DNA from: Deltaproteobacteria bacterium
Lineage (GTDB): Bacteria; Desulfobacterota; DSM-4660; Desulfatiglandales; HGW-15
DNA length: 64,000 nt
Assembly: GCA_020060215.1 (NCBI GenBank)
Contig: JAGVAP010000034.1
Span: forward strand, 1 to 64,000
Reading direction: 5' to 3'
Shown: positions 26,521 to 35,365 of the stretch, one piece after another
Layout: each line of letters opens with the position of its first letter
How positions within the stretch are numbered: the first letter of the stretch is position 1
Program-made: the position numbers and the translations under genes
Notes under the pieces: generated by a model
What the model was told of the DNA's origin: nothing
Seen by the model: the letters and a program-made list of their open reading frames with translations, nothing else
The model's database searches: none

Positions 26521-28023
26521 ATGAGCATTGCCGGATTGCTCGAAGATAGCGCCGCACGAAAGGCCGAACAGGCCTGCCTCTCCTTTGAGGGAAAGCAAGT
26601 CCAATACGGGGAGCTGAACGCCATCGCCGACGCCATGGCTTATGGCCTTGTCGCCAGGGGACTGGGGCCGGGGGACCGGTGTGTGCTCATGATGCCCAAC
26701 TCCATCCAGTGGGTGGCCTGCTATTATGCCCTGGCAAAGATCGGGGCCGTGGTGATTCCCGTGAATTTTCTCTTCCGGACGGGAGAGCTCGGCCACATTT
26801 TCAAGGATTCGGAGGCAAAGGGTTTTATCGGCCACAGGGATCATCTCGAACAACCCCTCAAGGCCATGGAAACCGTCTCCGGCATGGGGCTGCGGATCGC
26901 AAGCGGGGTCTCCCCGGAACAAGGCTTCATCCCCCTGGAGGAGATCCCCCTCGCCCGGGGCCCATTTCCCACCTACCCCGTCCGTCCCGACGATCCCTTT
27001 GCGATCATCTACACCAGCGGCACCACCGGCCTCCCTAAAGGCGCCATGCTCACCCACCGCAATCTGGCGAGCAACGCCGCCATCGTGGCGGGCATGCGGC
27101 CCCTCACCCGCTCCGCGGTGGTGCTTTGTGTCCTGCCCCTCTTTCACATCTACGGGCAGACGAGCGCGCTCAATGCGGCGATCCACCTCGGGTTGAAGAT
27201 CCGGCTATGGCCGCACTTTGATCCGGCAGGCCTGCTTTCGGCTATCGAGGAGGAGGAAAGCTCCATCCTCATCGCCGTCCCGACCATTCTGAACCGGCTG
27301 CTGGAGCTGGCCAAGACCCGCCCGGTCCGTCGTTCAGGTCTGGTCTTCTGCATCTCGGGAGCGGCGTCCCTGCCGGTGGAGGTCCTCCGCAGGTTCGAAG
27401 AGACCTTTCGCACCACCATCTATGAAGGGTACGGCCTCACCGAATGCTCTCCTGTTTGCGTGGAAAACCCCTTCGGCATCCCGACGCGCCCCGGATCTAT
27501 CGGCGTCCCCATCCCGCAGTTCGAGGCGCGTGTGGTGGACGACGAAGATCGCGACGTGGTCAGGGGAGAGGTGGGCGAGCTGATCGTGCGAGGTCCCGGG
27601 GTGATGCTGGGATACCTGAACCAGCCGGATGCGACGGCCCGCGCGCTCCGTGGGGGATGGCTTCACACGGGCGACCTGGCCCGCATGGATTCGGACGGCT
27701 ACATCTACATCGTGGACCGGAAGAAGGACATGATCATCCGCGGCGGCTACAATGTCTACCCCCGTGAACTGGAGGAGATCCTCTATGCGCATCCCGCGGT
27801 CCTCGAGGCTGCCGTAATCGGCATCCCGCACCCGGATTTGGGGGAAGAGGTCGCGGCGGCGGTCGTTCTTCGAGAAGCAGCGCGGACGACCGCAGAAGAC
27901 ATCCGGGCGTACATGAAGGAGCGCGTGGCGCCCTACAAGTACCCTCGGAGGATCGAGTTCCTCCCGGAGCTGCCGAAGAGCGCGACCGGAAAGATCATGA
28001 AAAGGGAGATCCAGCTTGCATGA
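26521..28023 (+). CDS. AMP-forming acyl-CoA synthetase
   Basis: 500-residue ANL-superfamily ligase that activates a carboxylic acid to its CoA thioester through an acyl-adenylate. Motifs: P-loop-like IIYTSGTTGLPKGA (residue 161), EGYGLTECSPVC (300), GWLHTGDLARMDSDGYIYIVDRKKD (380-404), and the C-terminal catalytic Lys in SATGKIMKREI (490). Length is on the short side, as for medium-chain or aromatic acid ligases. No signal. It lies 320 nt upstream of a TRAP transporter on the same strand, with a REP-like element between; import followed by CoA activation of the same acid is a fair inference. Confidence 0.93.
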   Translation: MSIAGLLEDSAARKAEQACLSFEGKQVQYGELNAIADAMAYGLVARGLGPGDRCVLMMPNSIQWVACYYALAKIGAVVIPVNFLFRTGELGHIFKDSEAKGFIGHRDHLEQPLKAMETVSGMGLRIASGVSPEQGFIPLEEIPLARGPFPTYPVRPDDPFAIIYTSGTTGLPKGAMLTHRNLASNAAIVAGMRPLTRSAVVLCVLPLFHIYGQTSALNAAIHLGLKIRLWPHFDPAGLLSAIEEEESSILIAVPTILNRLLELAKTRPVRRSGLVFCISGAASLPVEVLRRFEETFRTTIYEGYGLTECSPVCVENPFGIPTRPGSIGVPIPQFEARVVDDEDRDVVRGEVGELIVRGPGVMLGYLNQPDATARALRGGWLHTGDLARMDSDGYIYIVDRKKDMIIRGGYNVYPRELEEILYAHPAVLEAAVIGIPHPDLGEEVAAAVVLREAARTTAEDIRAYMKERVAPYKYPRRIEFLPELPKSATGKIMKREIQLA

Positions 28024-28203
28024 AACTTCGAAATGGATGCAGGATCCCAGGTCAAAGACATTTCTACATCCTGGGTCTTGGTTCTTTCTTTCATGACTGG
28101 AGCCTGCATCTTGGATCCTGGACCGAGGACCGGCTCCGAAGTGACTCCATTGGGTCAGACTGGCCGCCAGCCCGAGGCAACGCTTGCATGAAACCTCATT
28201 CCC

Positions 28204-28277
28204 CTGCAGGGGCAAGCTCCCGCTTGCGATTCACTCCACTCCGAAAGATCGCAAGCGCCCGTCCTCCGCAATCACAG
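28204..28277. repeat. Degenerate REP-like paired repeat
   Basis: Left unit 28204-28230 reads CTGCAGGGGCAAGCTCCCGC and so on, closely following the unit at 9901-9925; the right, inverted unit 28248-28277 is more degraded. Spacer about 17 nt. It occupies the otherwise empty 320-nt gap 28024-28343, which also must hold the promoter of the TRAP operon. Confidence 0.6.
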
Positions 28278-28343
28278 GAGGAACATACGGCCCTTTGAGA
28301 TATCTTCTTTTCCCCACCTTTACCATCGAGAGGAGGTCCGGCC

Positions 28344-29381
28344 ATGGCCATCCGAAAATCGTCTTGGACGTTGTCTCTCACCGCTTTCCTGCTCTTCCTC
28401 TTCCCTCAACCCCCGCTCCCTTCGGAGGCGGCCGAAAAGGTCTTCAGGTGGAGATGCCAGTCTCACTGGCCTACGGCAAGCAGCTCCTACAAAGACAGCC
28501 TGATCCGTCTGGCCGACAAGATCAAGGAGGAAACGAAGGGACGATTGATCATCGAACCTTTCCCCGCTGAATCCCTGGTCCCGTCGAAGGAGATCTTCAA
28601 CGCCATCAAGCGAGGGATGATCGAGATCGGCACTGCATCGCCCGGTTATTTCCGGGACCAGGTTCCCCTGGCCGGCGTCGCCTCCGGGCTTCCCTATGCC
28701 TTCCGCGAGGTCTGGGAGTGCGCCTATTTCCACAAGGGGCTCGGTTTCGAGAAGATGATGAGAGACGCGTGCGCACCCCACGGGATCTACTTCTCGACCG
28801 ACAAGGTCTATCCGACCGAGATGTGCTCCAAAAAACCGATCCGGACCGCGGCCGATTTCAGGGGGATGAAGATCCGCTCCTCCGGCGTCCTGCAGACCTT
28901 TCTCACCGGCTTGGGAGCGGCGGGCGCATACATCCCGGGACCGGAGATCTATCCGGCCCTCGCCTCCGGCGTGATCGACGCCGCCCATTGGGGCGCAGTG
29001 CAGGGATCGGCGAGCATGGGCTTTTATGACACCGCCAAGTACCACATCCGTCCGGGTCTGAACATCGCCAGCACCGATGTGTGGCTGATCCACCAGAAGG
29101 CGATCGACGCCCTTCCCGACGACATCCAGAAGGTGCTCTTCTCGGCGCTCGAGGAGCAGTTCTGGTTCCGCACCACCGAGTACGAGTATCTGGAGGCGGT
29201 CACGCTGGCCAAGATTCAGAAGGAAAAGGGGGTGCAGCTGCTCGTGCTTCCGCCCGAGGAGCAGAAGAAGATGACCGAGGCGGCCATGAAGATCTGGGAC
29301 GAGGAGTCGAAAAAGAGCCCGGAATGCGCAAAGGCCGTTCAGTCGATGAAGGAATTCCTGCAGAAGCTCGGGCATCTGTGA
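28344..29381 (+). CDS. dctP: TRAP transporter substrate-binding protein (DctP), second system
   Basis: 345-residue periplasmic receptor. Signal peptide with hydrophobic core LSLTAFLLFLF, cleavage near SEA-AE about residue 30. Then the DctP pattern: FNAIKRGMIEIGTASPGYF, TAADFRGMKIRSSGVLQTFL (with the ligand-carboxylate Arg in KIRSSG) and EIYPALASGVIDAAHWG. The stretch WGAVQGSASMGFYDTAKYH is typical of the branch binding larger 2-oxo or aromatic acids, but the ligand cannot be fixed by eye. First gene of a dctP-dctQ-dctM unit; ribosome site GAGAGGAGG. Confidence 0.93.
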   Translation: MAIRKSSWTLSLTAFLLFLFPQPPLPSEAAEKVFRWRCQSHWPTASSSYKDSLIRLADKIKEETKGRLIIEPFPAESLVPSKEIFNAIKRGMIEIGTASPGYFRDQVPLAGVASGLPYAFREVWECAYFHKGLGFEKMMRDACAPHGIYFSTDKVYPTEMCSKKPIRTAADFRGMKIRSSGVLQTFLTGLGAAGAYIPGPEIYPALASGVIDAAHWGAVQGSASMGFYDTAKYHIRPGLNIASTDVWLIHQKAIDALPDDIQKVLFSALEEQFWFRTTEYEYLEAVTLAKIQKEKGVQLLVLPPEEQKKMTEAAMKIWDEESKKSPECAKAVQSMKEFLQKLGHL

Positions 29382-29396
29382 TTCGGAGGAGATATC

Positions 29397-29930
29397 GTGG
29401 CCGGAAATCATCCTTTGCTCACGTCCATCGATGCGGTGAACGACCGGGTCGGGCGGATCATGTCTCTCTTCATTCTGCTGATCTTTGTTCTCCTCATCTT
29501 CGAGATCTTCGCCCGATATCTCTTCAACGCCCCGACCGTCTGGGCCAATGAGCTCACCCAGATGCTCTTCGGGGCCTATGTGGTCCTCTCGGGAGGCCAT
29601 ATCCTGTGGAGGGGAGGGCATGTAGGGGTCGACCTCCTCTACGCCCGCCTCTCACCCAGGACAAAGGCCTTGCTCGACGTCATCACCTCTGTGCTCTTCT
29701 TCGCCTTCTGCGCCATGATGGTCTACTTCGGCGGGTCCCTTGCCTGGGAGTCCATGAGCCGATGGGAGCACTCCCAGTCCGCCTGGAACCCGCCCCTGTA
29801 CCCGGTGAAGCTCACGATCCCGATCGGCGCGGTCCTGCTGCTGCTCCAGGGGATGGTCAAACTCATACGGGACATCCTCATCCTGACCGGCCGTGAGCCC
29901 CTTGCTCCTGCCGCCGCGGCGCCCGAATAG
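29397..29930 (+). CDS. dctQ: TRAP transporter small permease (DctQ), second system
   Basis: 177 residues with four membrane segments (about 20-40, 55-75, 98-118, 140-160). FEIFARYLFNAPTVWANELTQMLFGAYVVLSGGHI is the characteristic DctQ segment: a W-x-x-E near the end of helix 1-2 and a G-x-H/V motif. Follows dctP by 15 nt and precedes dctM by 10 nt. It is longer by a few residues at the C-terminus than the first copy in the window, otherwise alike. Confidence 0.92.
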   Translation: MAGNHPLLTSIDAVNDRVGRIMSLFILLIFVLLIFEIFARYLFNAPTVWANELTQMLFGAYVVLSGGHILWRGGHVGVDLLYARLSPRTKALLDVITSVLFFAFCAMMVYFGGSLAWESMSRWEHSQSAWNPPLYPVKLTIPIGAVLLLLQGMVKLIRDILILTGREPLAPAAAAPE

Positions 29931-29940
29931 GGGACCGGCC

Positions 29941-31251
29941 ATGAGCATCGAGCTGCTCACATTCCTCTTCTTCCTGTCCCTCTTTCTGTTCCTGATCCTG
30001 GGGCTCCCGGTCGCGTTCGTGCTTGGCGGGGTCTCCGTCGTGTTCCTGTATTTCACGTGGGGGCCGCAGTCCTTCTACATGGTGGCTGCACAGACCTGGG
30101 GCGCCATGAACAAGTTCACCCTGGTGGCGATCCCTCTGTTCATCTTCATGGCCATGATCCTGGAAAGGGCGGGGGTGGCGAACGACCTCTATGAAATGAT
30201 GTACCTCTGGTTCGGTCCCGTGAGGGGAGGGCTCGCCATCGGCACGGTGTTCATATGCGCCCTCTTCGGCGCGATGTGCGGGATCAGCGGCGCCGCGGTG
30301 GTGAGCATGGGAACGATTGCGCTGCCGTCGATGCTCCGATACGGGTATGACAAGGAGCTCGCCCTGGGCTGCATCAACGCCGGAGGGAGCCTCGGCATCC
30401 TGATTCCTCCAAGCGTGATCATGATCATCTACGCCCTCATTTCCGGTGAATCCGTGGGAAGACTCTTTGCAGGAGGGGTCTTGCCGGGCATCGTGATCGC
30501 CTTTCTGCTCTCCCTCTATATCGCCGTCCGATGCCTGTTCCAGCCCGGCCTCGGCCCGGCCCTTCCGAAGGAGGAGCGGGGCGACTGGACCAGGAAGATG
30601 AAGGCGCTCAAGGCCGTGCTCCTCCCTCTCTGCATTGTCGTGCTGGTCCTCGGGTCCATCATCGGGGGCATCACGACCCCCACGGAATCGGCTGCAGCAG
30701 GGGTTTTGGGGGCCATGGTCTCCGGGCTCGTCTATCGGCAGCTGAGTTGGGGACTGATCAAGGACGCCGCCATCCGAACCTTCCGTCTGACCGGAATGAT
30801 CCTGTGGATCCTCTTCGGGGCCTACTGCTTCAGTGCGGCCTACAACGGCATGGGGGCGCCGAGCCTGATTCGAAACCTGATGGAATTCATTCCCGGAGGG
30901 CCCTGGGGCAGCATCGTCTTTATCCAGCTTGTGCTGCTGCTCCTGGGCATGGTCCTGGATCCTGCAGGGATCATGATGATTACCGGTCCGGTCTTCCTGC
31001 CGGTGGTCAAGTCCCACGGGTTCGATCCGGTGTGGTTCGGGATCCTCTTCACGATCAACATGGAGATCGGCTACATGACCCCGCCTTTCGGATTCAACCT
31101 CTTCTACCTCAAGGGCATCGTGCCGCCTTCGATCACCATGGGGGATATCTACCGTTCGGTGATTCCCTACACGGGCGTGGAGGTGACGGGGCTGGGGCTG
31201 GTGATGGCCTTTCCCGCCCTGGCCACCTGGCTCCCCAACAGGATGTTCTGA
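29941..31251 (+). CDS. dctM: TRAP transporter large permease (DctM), second system
   Basis: 436 residues from ATG 29941 (GGGACCGGCC before it; the in-frame upstream extension overlaps dctQ). Polytopic DctM protein: MCGISGAAVVSMGTIALPSML near residue 115, GGSLGILIPPSVIMIIYALI near 150, and ITTPTESAAAGVLGA near 240, all family landmarks. It completes the second DctPQM transporter. No terminator was seen in the 45-nt convergent gap to the PEP-synthase-like gene. Confidence 0.95.
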   Translation: MSIELLTFLFFLSLFLFLILGLPVAFVLGGVSVVFLYFTWGPQSFYMVAAQTWGAMNKFTLVAIPLFIFMAMILERAGVANDLYEMMYLWFGPVRGGLAIGTVFICALFGAMCGISGAAVVSMGTIALPSMLRYGYDKELALGCINAGGSLGILIPPSVIMIIYALISGESVGRLFAGGVLPGIVIAFLLSLYIAVRCLFQPGLGPALPKEERGDWTRKMKALKAVLLPLCIVVLVLGSIIGGITTPTESAAAGVLGAMVSGLVYRQLSWGLIKDAAIRTFRLTGMILWILFGAYCFSAAYNGMGAPSLIRNLMEFIPGGPWGSIVFIQLVLLLLGMVLDPAGIMMITGPVFLPVVKSHGFDPVWFGILFTINMEIGYMTPPFGFNLFYLKGIVPPSITMGDIYRSVIPYTGVEVTGLGLVMAFPALATWLPNRMF

Positions 31252-31296
31252 GAGACCGCCAAAGACGCGAAGTACGCCGAGGAATGCATTGAATTT

Positions 31297-33894
31297 TCAG
31301 CTCTCGTCCTTCGACTCCTCCTGCCGGAAGGTGTAGTTTCCCTCCAGGAAACGGTCGGCGTACCACTCCACCTGCCGGTCGTCGTGAAGGGCCATGTCGA
31401 GGAGGTTGACCGATCCGAGGAGTCTTCCCACCTGGTCCAGCTTCTCCTCAAGCACGTTGCTCTGGTACTTCTTCATGACCCCCCGGACCATGTCGCCTTT
31501 CTGCTCCATGCTGAATCCCACCCAGCGCAGTACCAGGGTGATGAGTCGGGCCCGTCGCTCCCGGCGGGCGATGTCCGCTGCGCCCCCCTTGAAATAGAAG
31601 ATGACATAGTTGTCGTTCACCCGAGGGCCGCAGAAGGTATCCACCGTAACGTAATGGTATCCCAACCGGGCGCTGAAGTTGAGGTAACGGGAGGCCACCA
31701 CTGCATAGCTGGGTCCTCCCATGGAACCTTCCAGCAAGGGGTCGCGCAGCAGAGACTCGGCGACGAGCGAGCCGAATCCGCGCAAGCCCATTCCCGAATG
31801 CTGCGTCCAGGAGACTTCCTTGTGGGTCATGCCCCTCAGGAGCGCCTTGAAAGGGGCCGAGGTGACATCCTCGGGCGCGGCCTCTCTTGCGCCCTCGGCC
31901 ATGGAAAGCCCTCCTCCGAGATCGATCACGAGGATCTTCATGGGAAGGTGGATGCGGAGGGGGACGGCCCCGGACTGCTCCTGTTCGACCTCATCGCTGA
32001 TCCGGAACATCTCCCTCATGGCGATCTCATGGGAAAAACGGATGATGTCGTGAAGGGTCTGGCATCCCTCCGGGTTGAAGTTGGGGTCTCTGGGGTCCAG
32101 GAGATTCAGGGGTGCAATCCGCTTAAGGGCCGTCTGGACCGTCCTGTAGATGGGGCTTCCCTTCATCGGGTTTCGCGGCTTCTTCTTCTTGAGCAGGCTC
32201 TCGACCGTCCCCCGATAGACCACCCGGTTGGTCGCATCCACGGTAATCATCTCCCCGTTGGTGATCGTCTCGGTGGCCGATCCGGTCCCCACCAGCGTAG
32301 GGATCCTGAATTCCCGCGCCACCGACGCCATGTGTCCGGTTACCGTTCCGACATCGGTCACCATGGCCTGGATCCTTCCCATGACCGGCACAAACCGGGG
32401 AGAGGTCTGCCTCGCAATGACGATCGACCCTTCCGGAATGCGATGCAGGGTCTCTTCGGACTTGATCACGAATGCCACCCCTGCCGCGGTGCCGTCGGAA
32501 GCCGAGGCGCCGCCCTGGAGGAGAACCATGTGCCTGGCGGCTGGGGACACCGTTGCGCTATCGGTCTTTTTCTCCGCCTCATCCTCGACCTCTCTGGAGC
32601 GCCGCAGGGGCCTGGCCTGCAAGATGAAGAGCTTGTCTTCCTGATCGATCACCCACTCGATATCCAGGGGAAATCCATAGTGCTGCTCGAGCCTCAGGGC
32701 GTGTTCCACCAGGGCATGGAGCTCCGCATCCTGCATGCAGGGACTGTCTCTCCTGTCGTCGCTCAGGGCCTCTTCCTTCAGCCCGGAGGTCTGCTCCGGA
32801 CGCAGCACGGTCTCCTTGGAAGCGATTTCGGCGAGGACGACTTCCCGTGTCTTCTTGTCGACCATGTAGAAGTCTGCGGCCGTGGCCCCTTCTACCAGGT
32901 TGGCGGCCAGTCCCCAGACCGCGCTGATCAGGATCACCGCATTTCGGTGGTCATTGGGGTCCACCGTGTAAAGGACCCCGCTCGCCTTGGCATCGATCAT
33001 CAGGAGGCAGGCCACGCTCATGACCACGTCCTGATCCGGATAACCTTTCGTCCTCCTGTAGAAGATCGCCCTTGGATTGAATGTGCTGGACACGACCTCC
33101 TTGTAGGCCGGTATGACCTGCTCCTCGGTCACGTTCAGGACGGTTGAATGCTGGCCCGCAAAACTCGCCTCCGAGTCCTCGCTGGTGGCGCTGCTCCGGA
33201 CGGACAATCGGAGAGGGCCGCCGACCTTGTGCTTCAAGGCCCTTACCGCCTGCATGACGGACTGCTCCAGGTCCGCCGGGATATCGGCTGACAAGACCCG
33301 CGATTGAATCTCCCGGGATGTGCGGATGAGGCTTTCGGTGTCATTCACATCCAGGTCCTTCAGCTTCTCCCCGATCCACCCCCCCAGATCGTTCTGATCG
33401 AGAAAGTGCTGACAGGCGTAGGCGGTGATTGCAAATCCGGGCGGCACCGGCAGACTGACCCGGTTGTACACCTCTCCAAGGTTGGCCGCCTTTCCGCCTA
33501 CCTCCTGCATATTCTCCAGGCTGAGCATCTCCAGAGGCAGGACCAGCGAGCCCTGTTCGACCTTTTTCCTCTTCCGGAGCTCCACCAGCACCGACTCGGA
33601 GACCTGCTCCGCCACCGGAAAGAGCCCCTCATACTTGGCGGCCGTCAACGCGTTGAGGTCCTCCACCATGGAAAAGACCTCCCTGATCAGCAGCACCGCC
33701 TGGTTGACGACGTAGGAGAGCGAGAAGGGGGTGCCCTTGTAGAGCATATGCTCCAGGTCCGCAATGATCCCAAGCGCGGTATTGTTCGAAGAAAGGATGC
33801 GCTTGAAGCACTCGTACTTCATCTGAAGCGTTCCCTTGCCTGCGGGGACCTGTGCGCCGAGGCGGCTTTTCTTGAAAAGATCGAGGAGTTTCAA
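31297..33894 (-). CDS. PEP-synthase/PPDK-like protein with atypical N- and C-terminal domains
   Basis: 865 residues from TTG 33894 (AGGGAT upstream). An unfamiliar helical N-terminal 120 residues precede a PPDK-type ATP-grasp domain (LPVPPGFAITAYA at 148, SVRSSATSEDSEASFAGQH at 231) and a swivelling phosphohistidine domain (TVTGHMASVAREFRIP, His521). Where PEP synthase has its PEP/pyruvate TIM barrel there is instead a domain (residues about 580-865) that I do not recognise, with IDLGGGLS, HSGMGLRGFGSL, GYHYVTVDTFCG and NDNYVIFYFKGG. It should therefore phosphorylate its own histidine from ATP and pass the phosphate to an unknown acceptor. Monocistronic, with its own promoter. Confidence 0.85.
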   Translation of the reverse strand: MKLLDLFKKSRLGAQVPAGKGTLQMKYECFKRILSSNNTALGIIADLEHMLYKGTPFSLSYVVNQAVLLIREVFSMVEDLNALTAAKYEGLFPVAEQVSESVLVELRKRKKVEQGSLVLPLEMLSLENMQEVGGKAANLGEVYNRVSLPVPPGFAITAYACQHFLDQNDLGGWIGEKLKDLDVNDTESLIRTSREIQSRVLSADIPADLEQSVMQAVRALKHKVGGPLRLSVRSSATSEDSEASFAGQHSTVLNVTEEQVIPAYKEVVSSTFNPRAIFYRRTKGYPDQDVVMSVACLLMIDAKASGVLYTVDPNDHRNAVILISAVWGLAANLVEGATAADFYMVDKKTREVVLAEIASKETVLRPEQTSGLKEEALSDDRRDSPCMQDAELHALVEHALRLEQHYGFPLDIEWVIDQEDKLFILQARPLRRSREVEDEAEKKTDSATVSPAARHMVLLQGGASASDGTAAGVAFVIKSEETLHRIPEGSIVIARQTSPRFVPVMGRIQAMVTDVGTVTGHMASVAREFRIPTLVGTGSATETITNGEMITVDATNRVVYRGTVESLLKKKKPRNPMKGSPIYRTVQTALKRIAPLNLLDPRDPNFNPEGCQTLHDIIRFSHEIAMREMFRISDEVEQEQSGAVPLRIHLPMKILVIDLGGGLSMAEGAREAAPEDVTSAPFKALLRGMTHKEVSWTQHSGMGLRGFGSLVAESLLRDPLLEGSMGGPSYAVVASRYLNFSARLGYHYVTVDTFCGPRVNDNYVIFYFKGGAADIARRERRARLITLVLRWVGFSMEQKGDMVRGVMKKYQSNVLEEKLDQVGRLLGSVNLLDMALHDDRQVEWYADRFLEGNYTFRQEESKDES

Positions 33895-34014
33895 AGTCGG
33901 TATCCCTCCCGTGGCTCAAGGGGCGGAGAGCGTCGCTCGAACTGGTTCAACGGTGGCGCAATAGGAGGATGAAGGGTCGCCGGTAAGCCCTTGAGGATTA
34001 GAATTGTGGTCCCA

Positions 34015-34044
34015 ATTATATCCGATTCGCCTTTCCGCCTTCAA
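34015..34044 (-). promoter_or_regulatory. Candidate promoter of the PEP-synthase-like gene
   Basis: Minus strand TTGAAG (34039-34044) and a perfect TATAAT (34015-34020) with an 18-nt spacer, about 120 nt before the TTG start at 33894. Confidence 0.45.
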
Positions 34045-34132
34045 TGATTTCCGCCTGACGCGGGGCAATTCAACATGAAAGTGACCCCGCCGTCCAACCT
34101 TCGCAGGGTGCCGAAGCGGTATGCCCATGGAC

Positions 34133-34747
34133 TCACATGAAGTGGCGTATGACCACGAATCCGAGGATGAGGAGAACGACGAATGCGATGGAGAGCCACT
34201 CAAAGTACTTGTCGATCAGGGATTTGATGGGGGCGCCGAACCGGTAAAAGAGTGCCGCAACGAGGAAGAACCGGGCCGACCGGCTCAGCAGAGAGGCCGA
34301 TACAAGCGTCAGAAAGGGGATCTGAAAGGCCCCTGCCGCAATGGTGAAGACCTTGTAGGGAATGGGGGTGAACCCGGCGATGGCGATGGAGAGGAAGGCG
34401 TTCTTTTCGTACAGGCCCTGGACTTCCCGGTACTGATGCTCGACCCCGTAGAACTGGATGATCGGTTTCCCGATGAGATCATAGAATTCCAGTCCGACCA
34501 GGTAACCGAACATCCCCCCCGCCACCGACCCAGCAGAGCAGATCCAACCGTACCGGAAGGACCGCTTCGGCATCACCACGGCCATGGCGATCAGCAATAC
34601 GTCAGGCGGAATGGGAAAGAAGGACGACTCCGCAAAGGCAACTGCAAAAAGGGCCCAGGGCGCAAAGGGCTTCGCAGCCAACCCCTCCACCCACTCCTTC
34701 ATGGACCTCAACGGTCTGAAAACCGCACCCACTAAGCTCTTCCCCAT
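34133..34747 (-). CDS. YqaA/DedA-type (VTT domain) membrane protein
   Basis: 204 residues from ATG 34747 (GAGG just before; the frame continues upstream to 34807). SNARE-associated/VTT-family membrane protein: VAFAESSFFPIPPDVLLIAM near residue 33, a re-entrant-loop hallmark with E and PP, and GFTPIPYKVFTIAAGAF near 122. Four to five membrane segments. Members are thought to be lipid-flippase-like or proton-driven carriers. It is the YqaA branch, unlike the second DedA gene at 37549. Confidence 0.88.
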   Translation of the reverse strand: MGKSLVGAVFRPLRSMKEWVEGLAAKPFAPWALFAVAFAESSFFPIPPDVLLIAMAVVMPKRSFRYGWICSAGSVAGGMFGYLVGLEFYDLIGKPIIQFYGVEHQYREVQGLYEKNAFLSIAIAGFTPIPYKVFTIAAGAFQIPFLTLVSASLLSRSARFFLVAALFYRFGAPIKSLIDKYFEWLSIAFVVLLILGFVVIRHFM

Positions 34748-34938
34748 GGCCTCGTCATCATCCCCGATCATACGTCGACAGGGTCTCGTGCGCACCGGTC
34801 GGTTCAAGAGTGGACCGGACTATATGGAAAACCCCTCCCCATGTCAATCAAGGCCGCCCGTTGCCTCCTCGCTGCGACCTGCCGCCCCCCGTACGTCGCG
34901 ATCCATCTCCGCTCAAAAGAGCCGGCGCAATCCTATTT

Positions 34939-34967
34939 TTGAGTTGTATTTATAGAATAGATACATT
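34939..34967 (+). promoter_or_regulatory. Promoter of the HU gene
   Basis: TTGAGT (34939-34944) and TACATT (34962-34967) with a 17-nt spacer inside an AT-rich patch; leader of about 55 nt to the ATG at 35027. Confidence 0.5.
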
Positions 34968-35026
34968 ATTTTCGTGCAAATTCTACCCGACTCGGCACCC
35001 ACACACCACAACCAAAGGAGGAAAGG

Positions 35027-35296
35027 ATGAACAAGGGAGATCTGGTCAATGCCGTCGCGAAGGTCGTATCCGCCAAGAAAGACGCCCAGGCTGCCGTGGA
35101 TACGATCTTGTCCAGTATCACAAAGGCACTCAAGAAGAACAATCCTGTGACACTGGTCGGCTTTGGAACCTTCAAGGTGGACAAGAGGAAGGCCAGGAAG
35201 GGAAGAAACCCGCAGACCGGGGAGGCCATCAAGATCAAGGCGAAAAAGGTCCCCAGGTTCGTTCCGGGGAAAGCGCTGAAGGACGCGGTGAAGTAG
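35027..35296 (+). CDS. HU-family DNA-binding protein
   Basis: 89-residue histone-like protein. Full HU pattern: MNKGDLVNAVAKVVSAKKDAQ, the VTLVGFGTFKVDKRKARKGRNPQTGEAI DNA-binding arm around residue 40-70 and PRFVPGKALKDAV at the C-terminus. It compacts DNA as a dimer; HU versus IHF cannot be told apart with certainty but the PGKAL tail is HU-like. Strong ribosome site AAAGGAGGAAAGG, own promoter and terminator, so it is highly expressed and monocistronic. Confidence 0.97.
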   Translation: MNKGDLVNAVAKVVSAKKDAQAAVDTILSSITKALKKNNPVTLVGFGTFKVDKRKARKGRNPQTGEAIKIKAKKVPRFVPGKALKDAVK

Positions 35297-35323
35297 CGCC
35301 CCCGAAATCGCAGCCTCAAAGCG

Positions 35324-35360
35324 AACCCTCACCGTTCCCGCGTTCCGGTGAGGGTTTCTT
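35324..35360. terminator. Terminator between HU and the beta-CASP gene (probably bidirectional)
   Basis: Eleven-bp stem AACCCTCACCG (35324-35334) / CGGTGAGGGTT (35346-35356), 11-nt loop, followed on the plus strand by TCTT. It lies between two convergent genes and can serve both. Confidence 0.8.
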
Positions 35361-35365
35361 ATGGG

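Noticed and set aside
31384..33147. 587-codon plus-strand frame opposite the PEP-synthase-like gene
   Set aside because: Shadow frame; product lacks any domain, whereas the minus strand has the ATP-grasp and phosphohistidine motifs.
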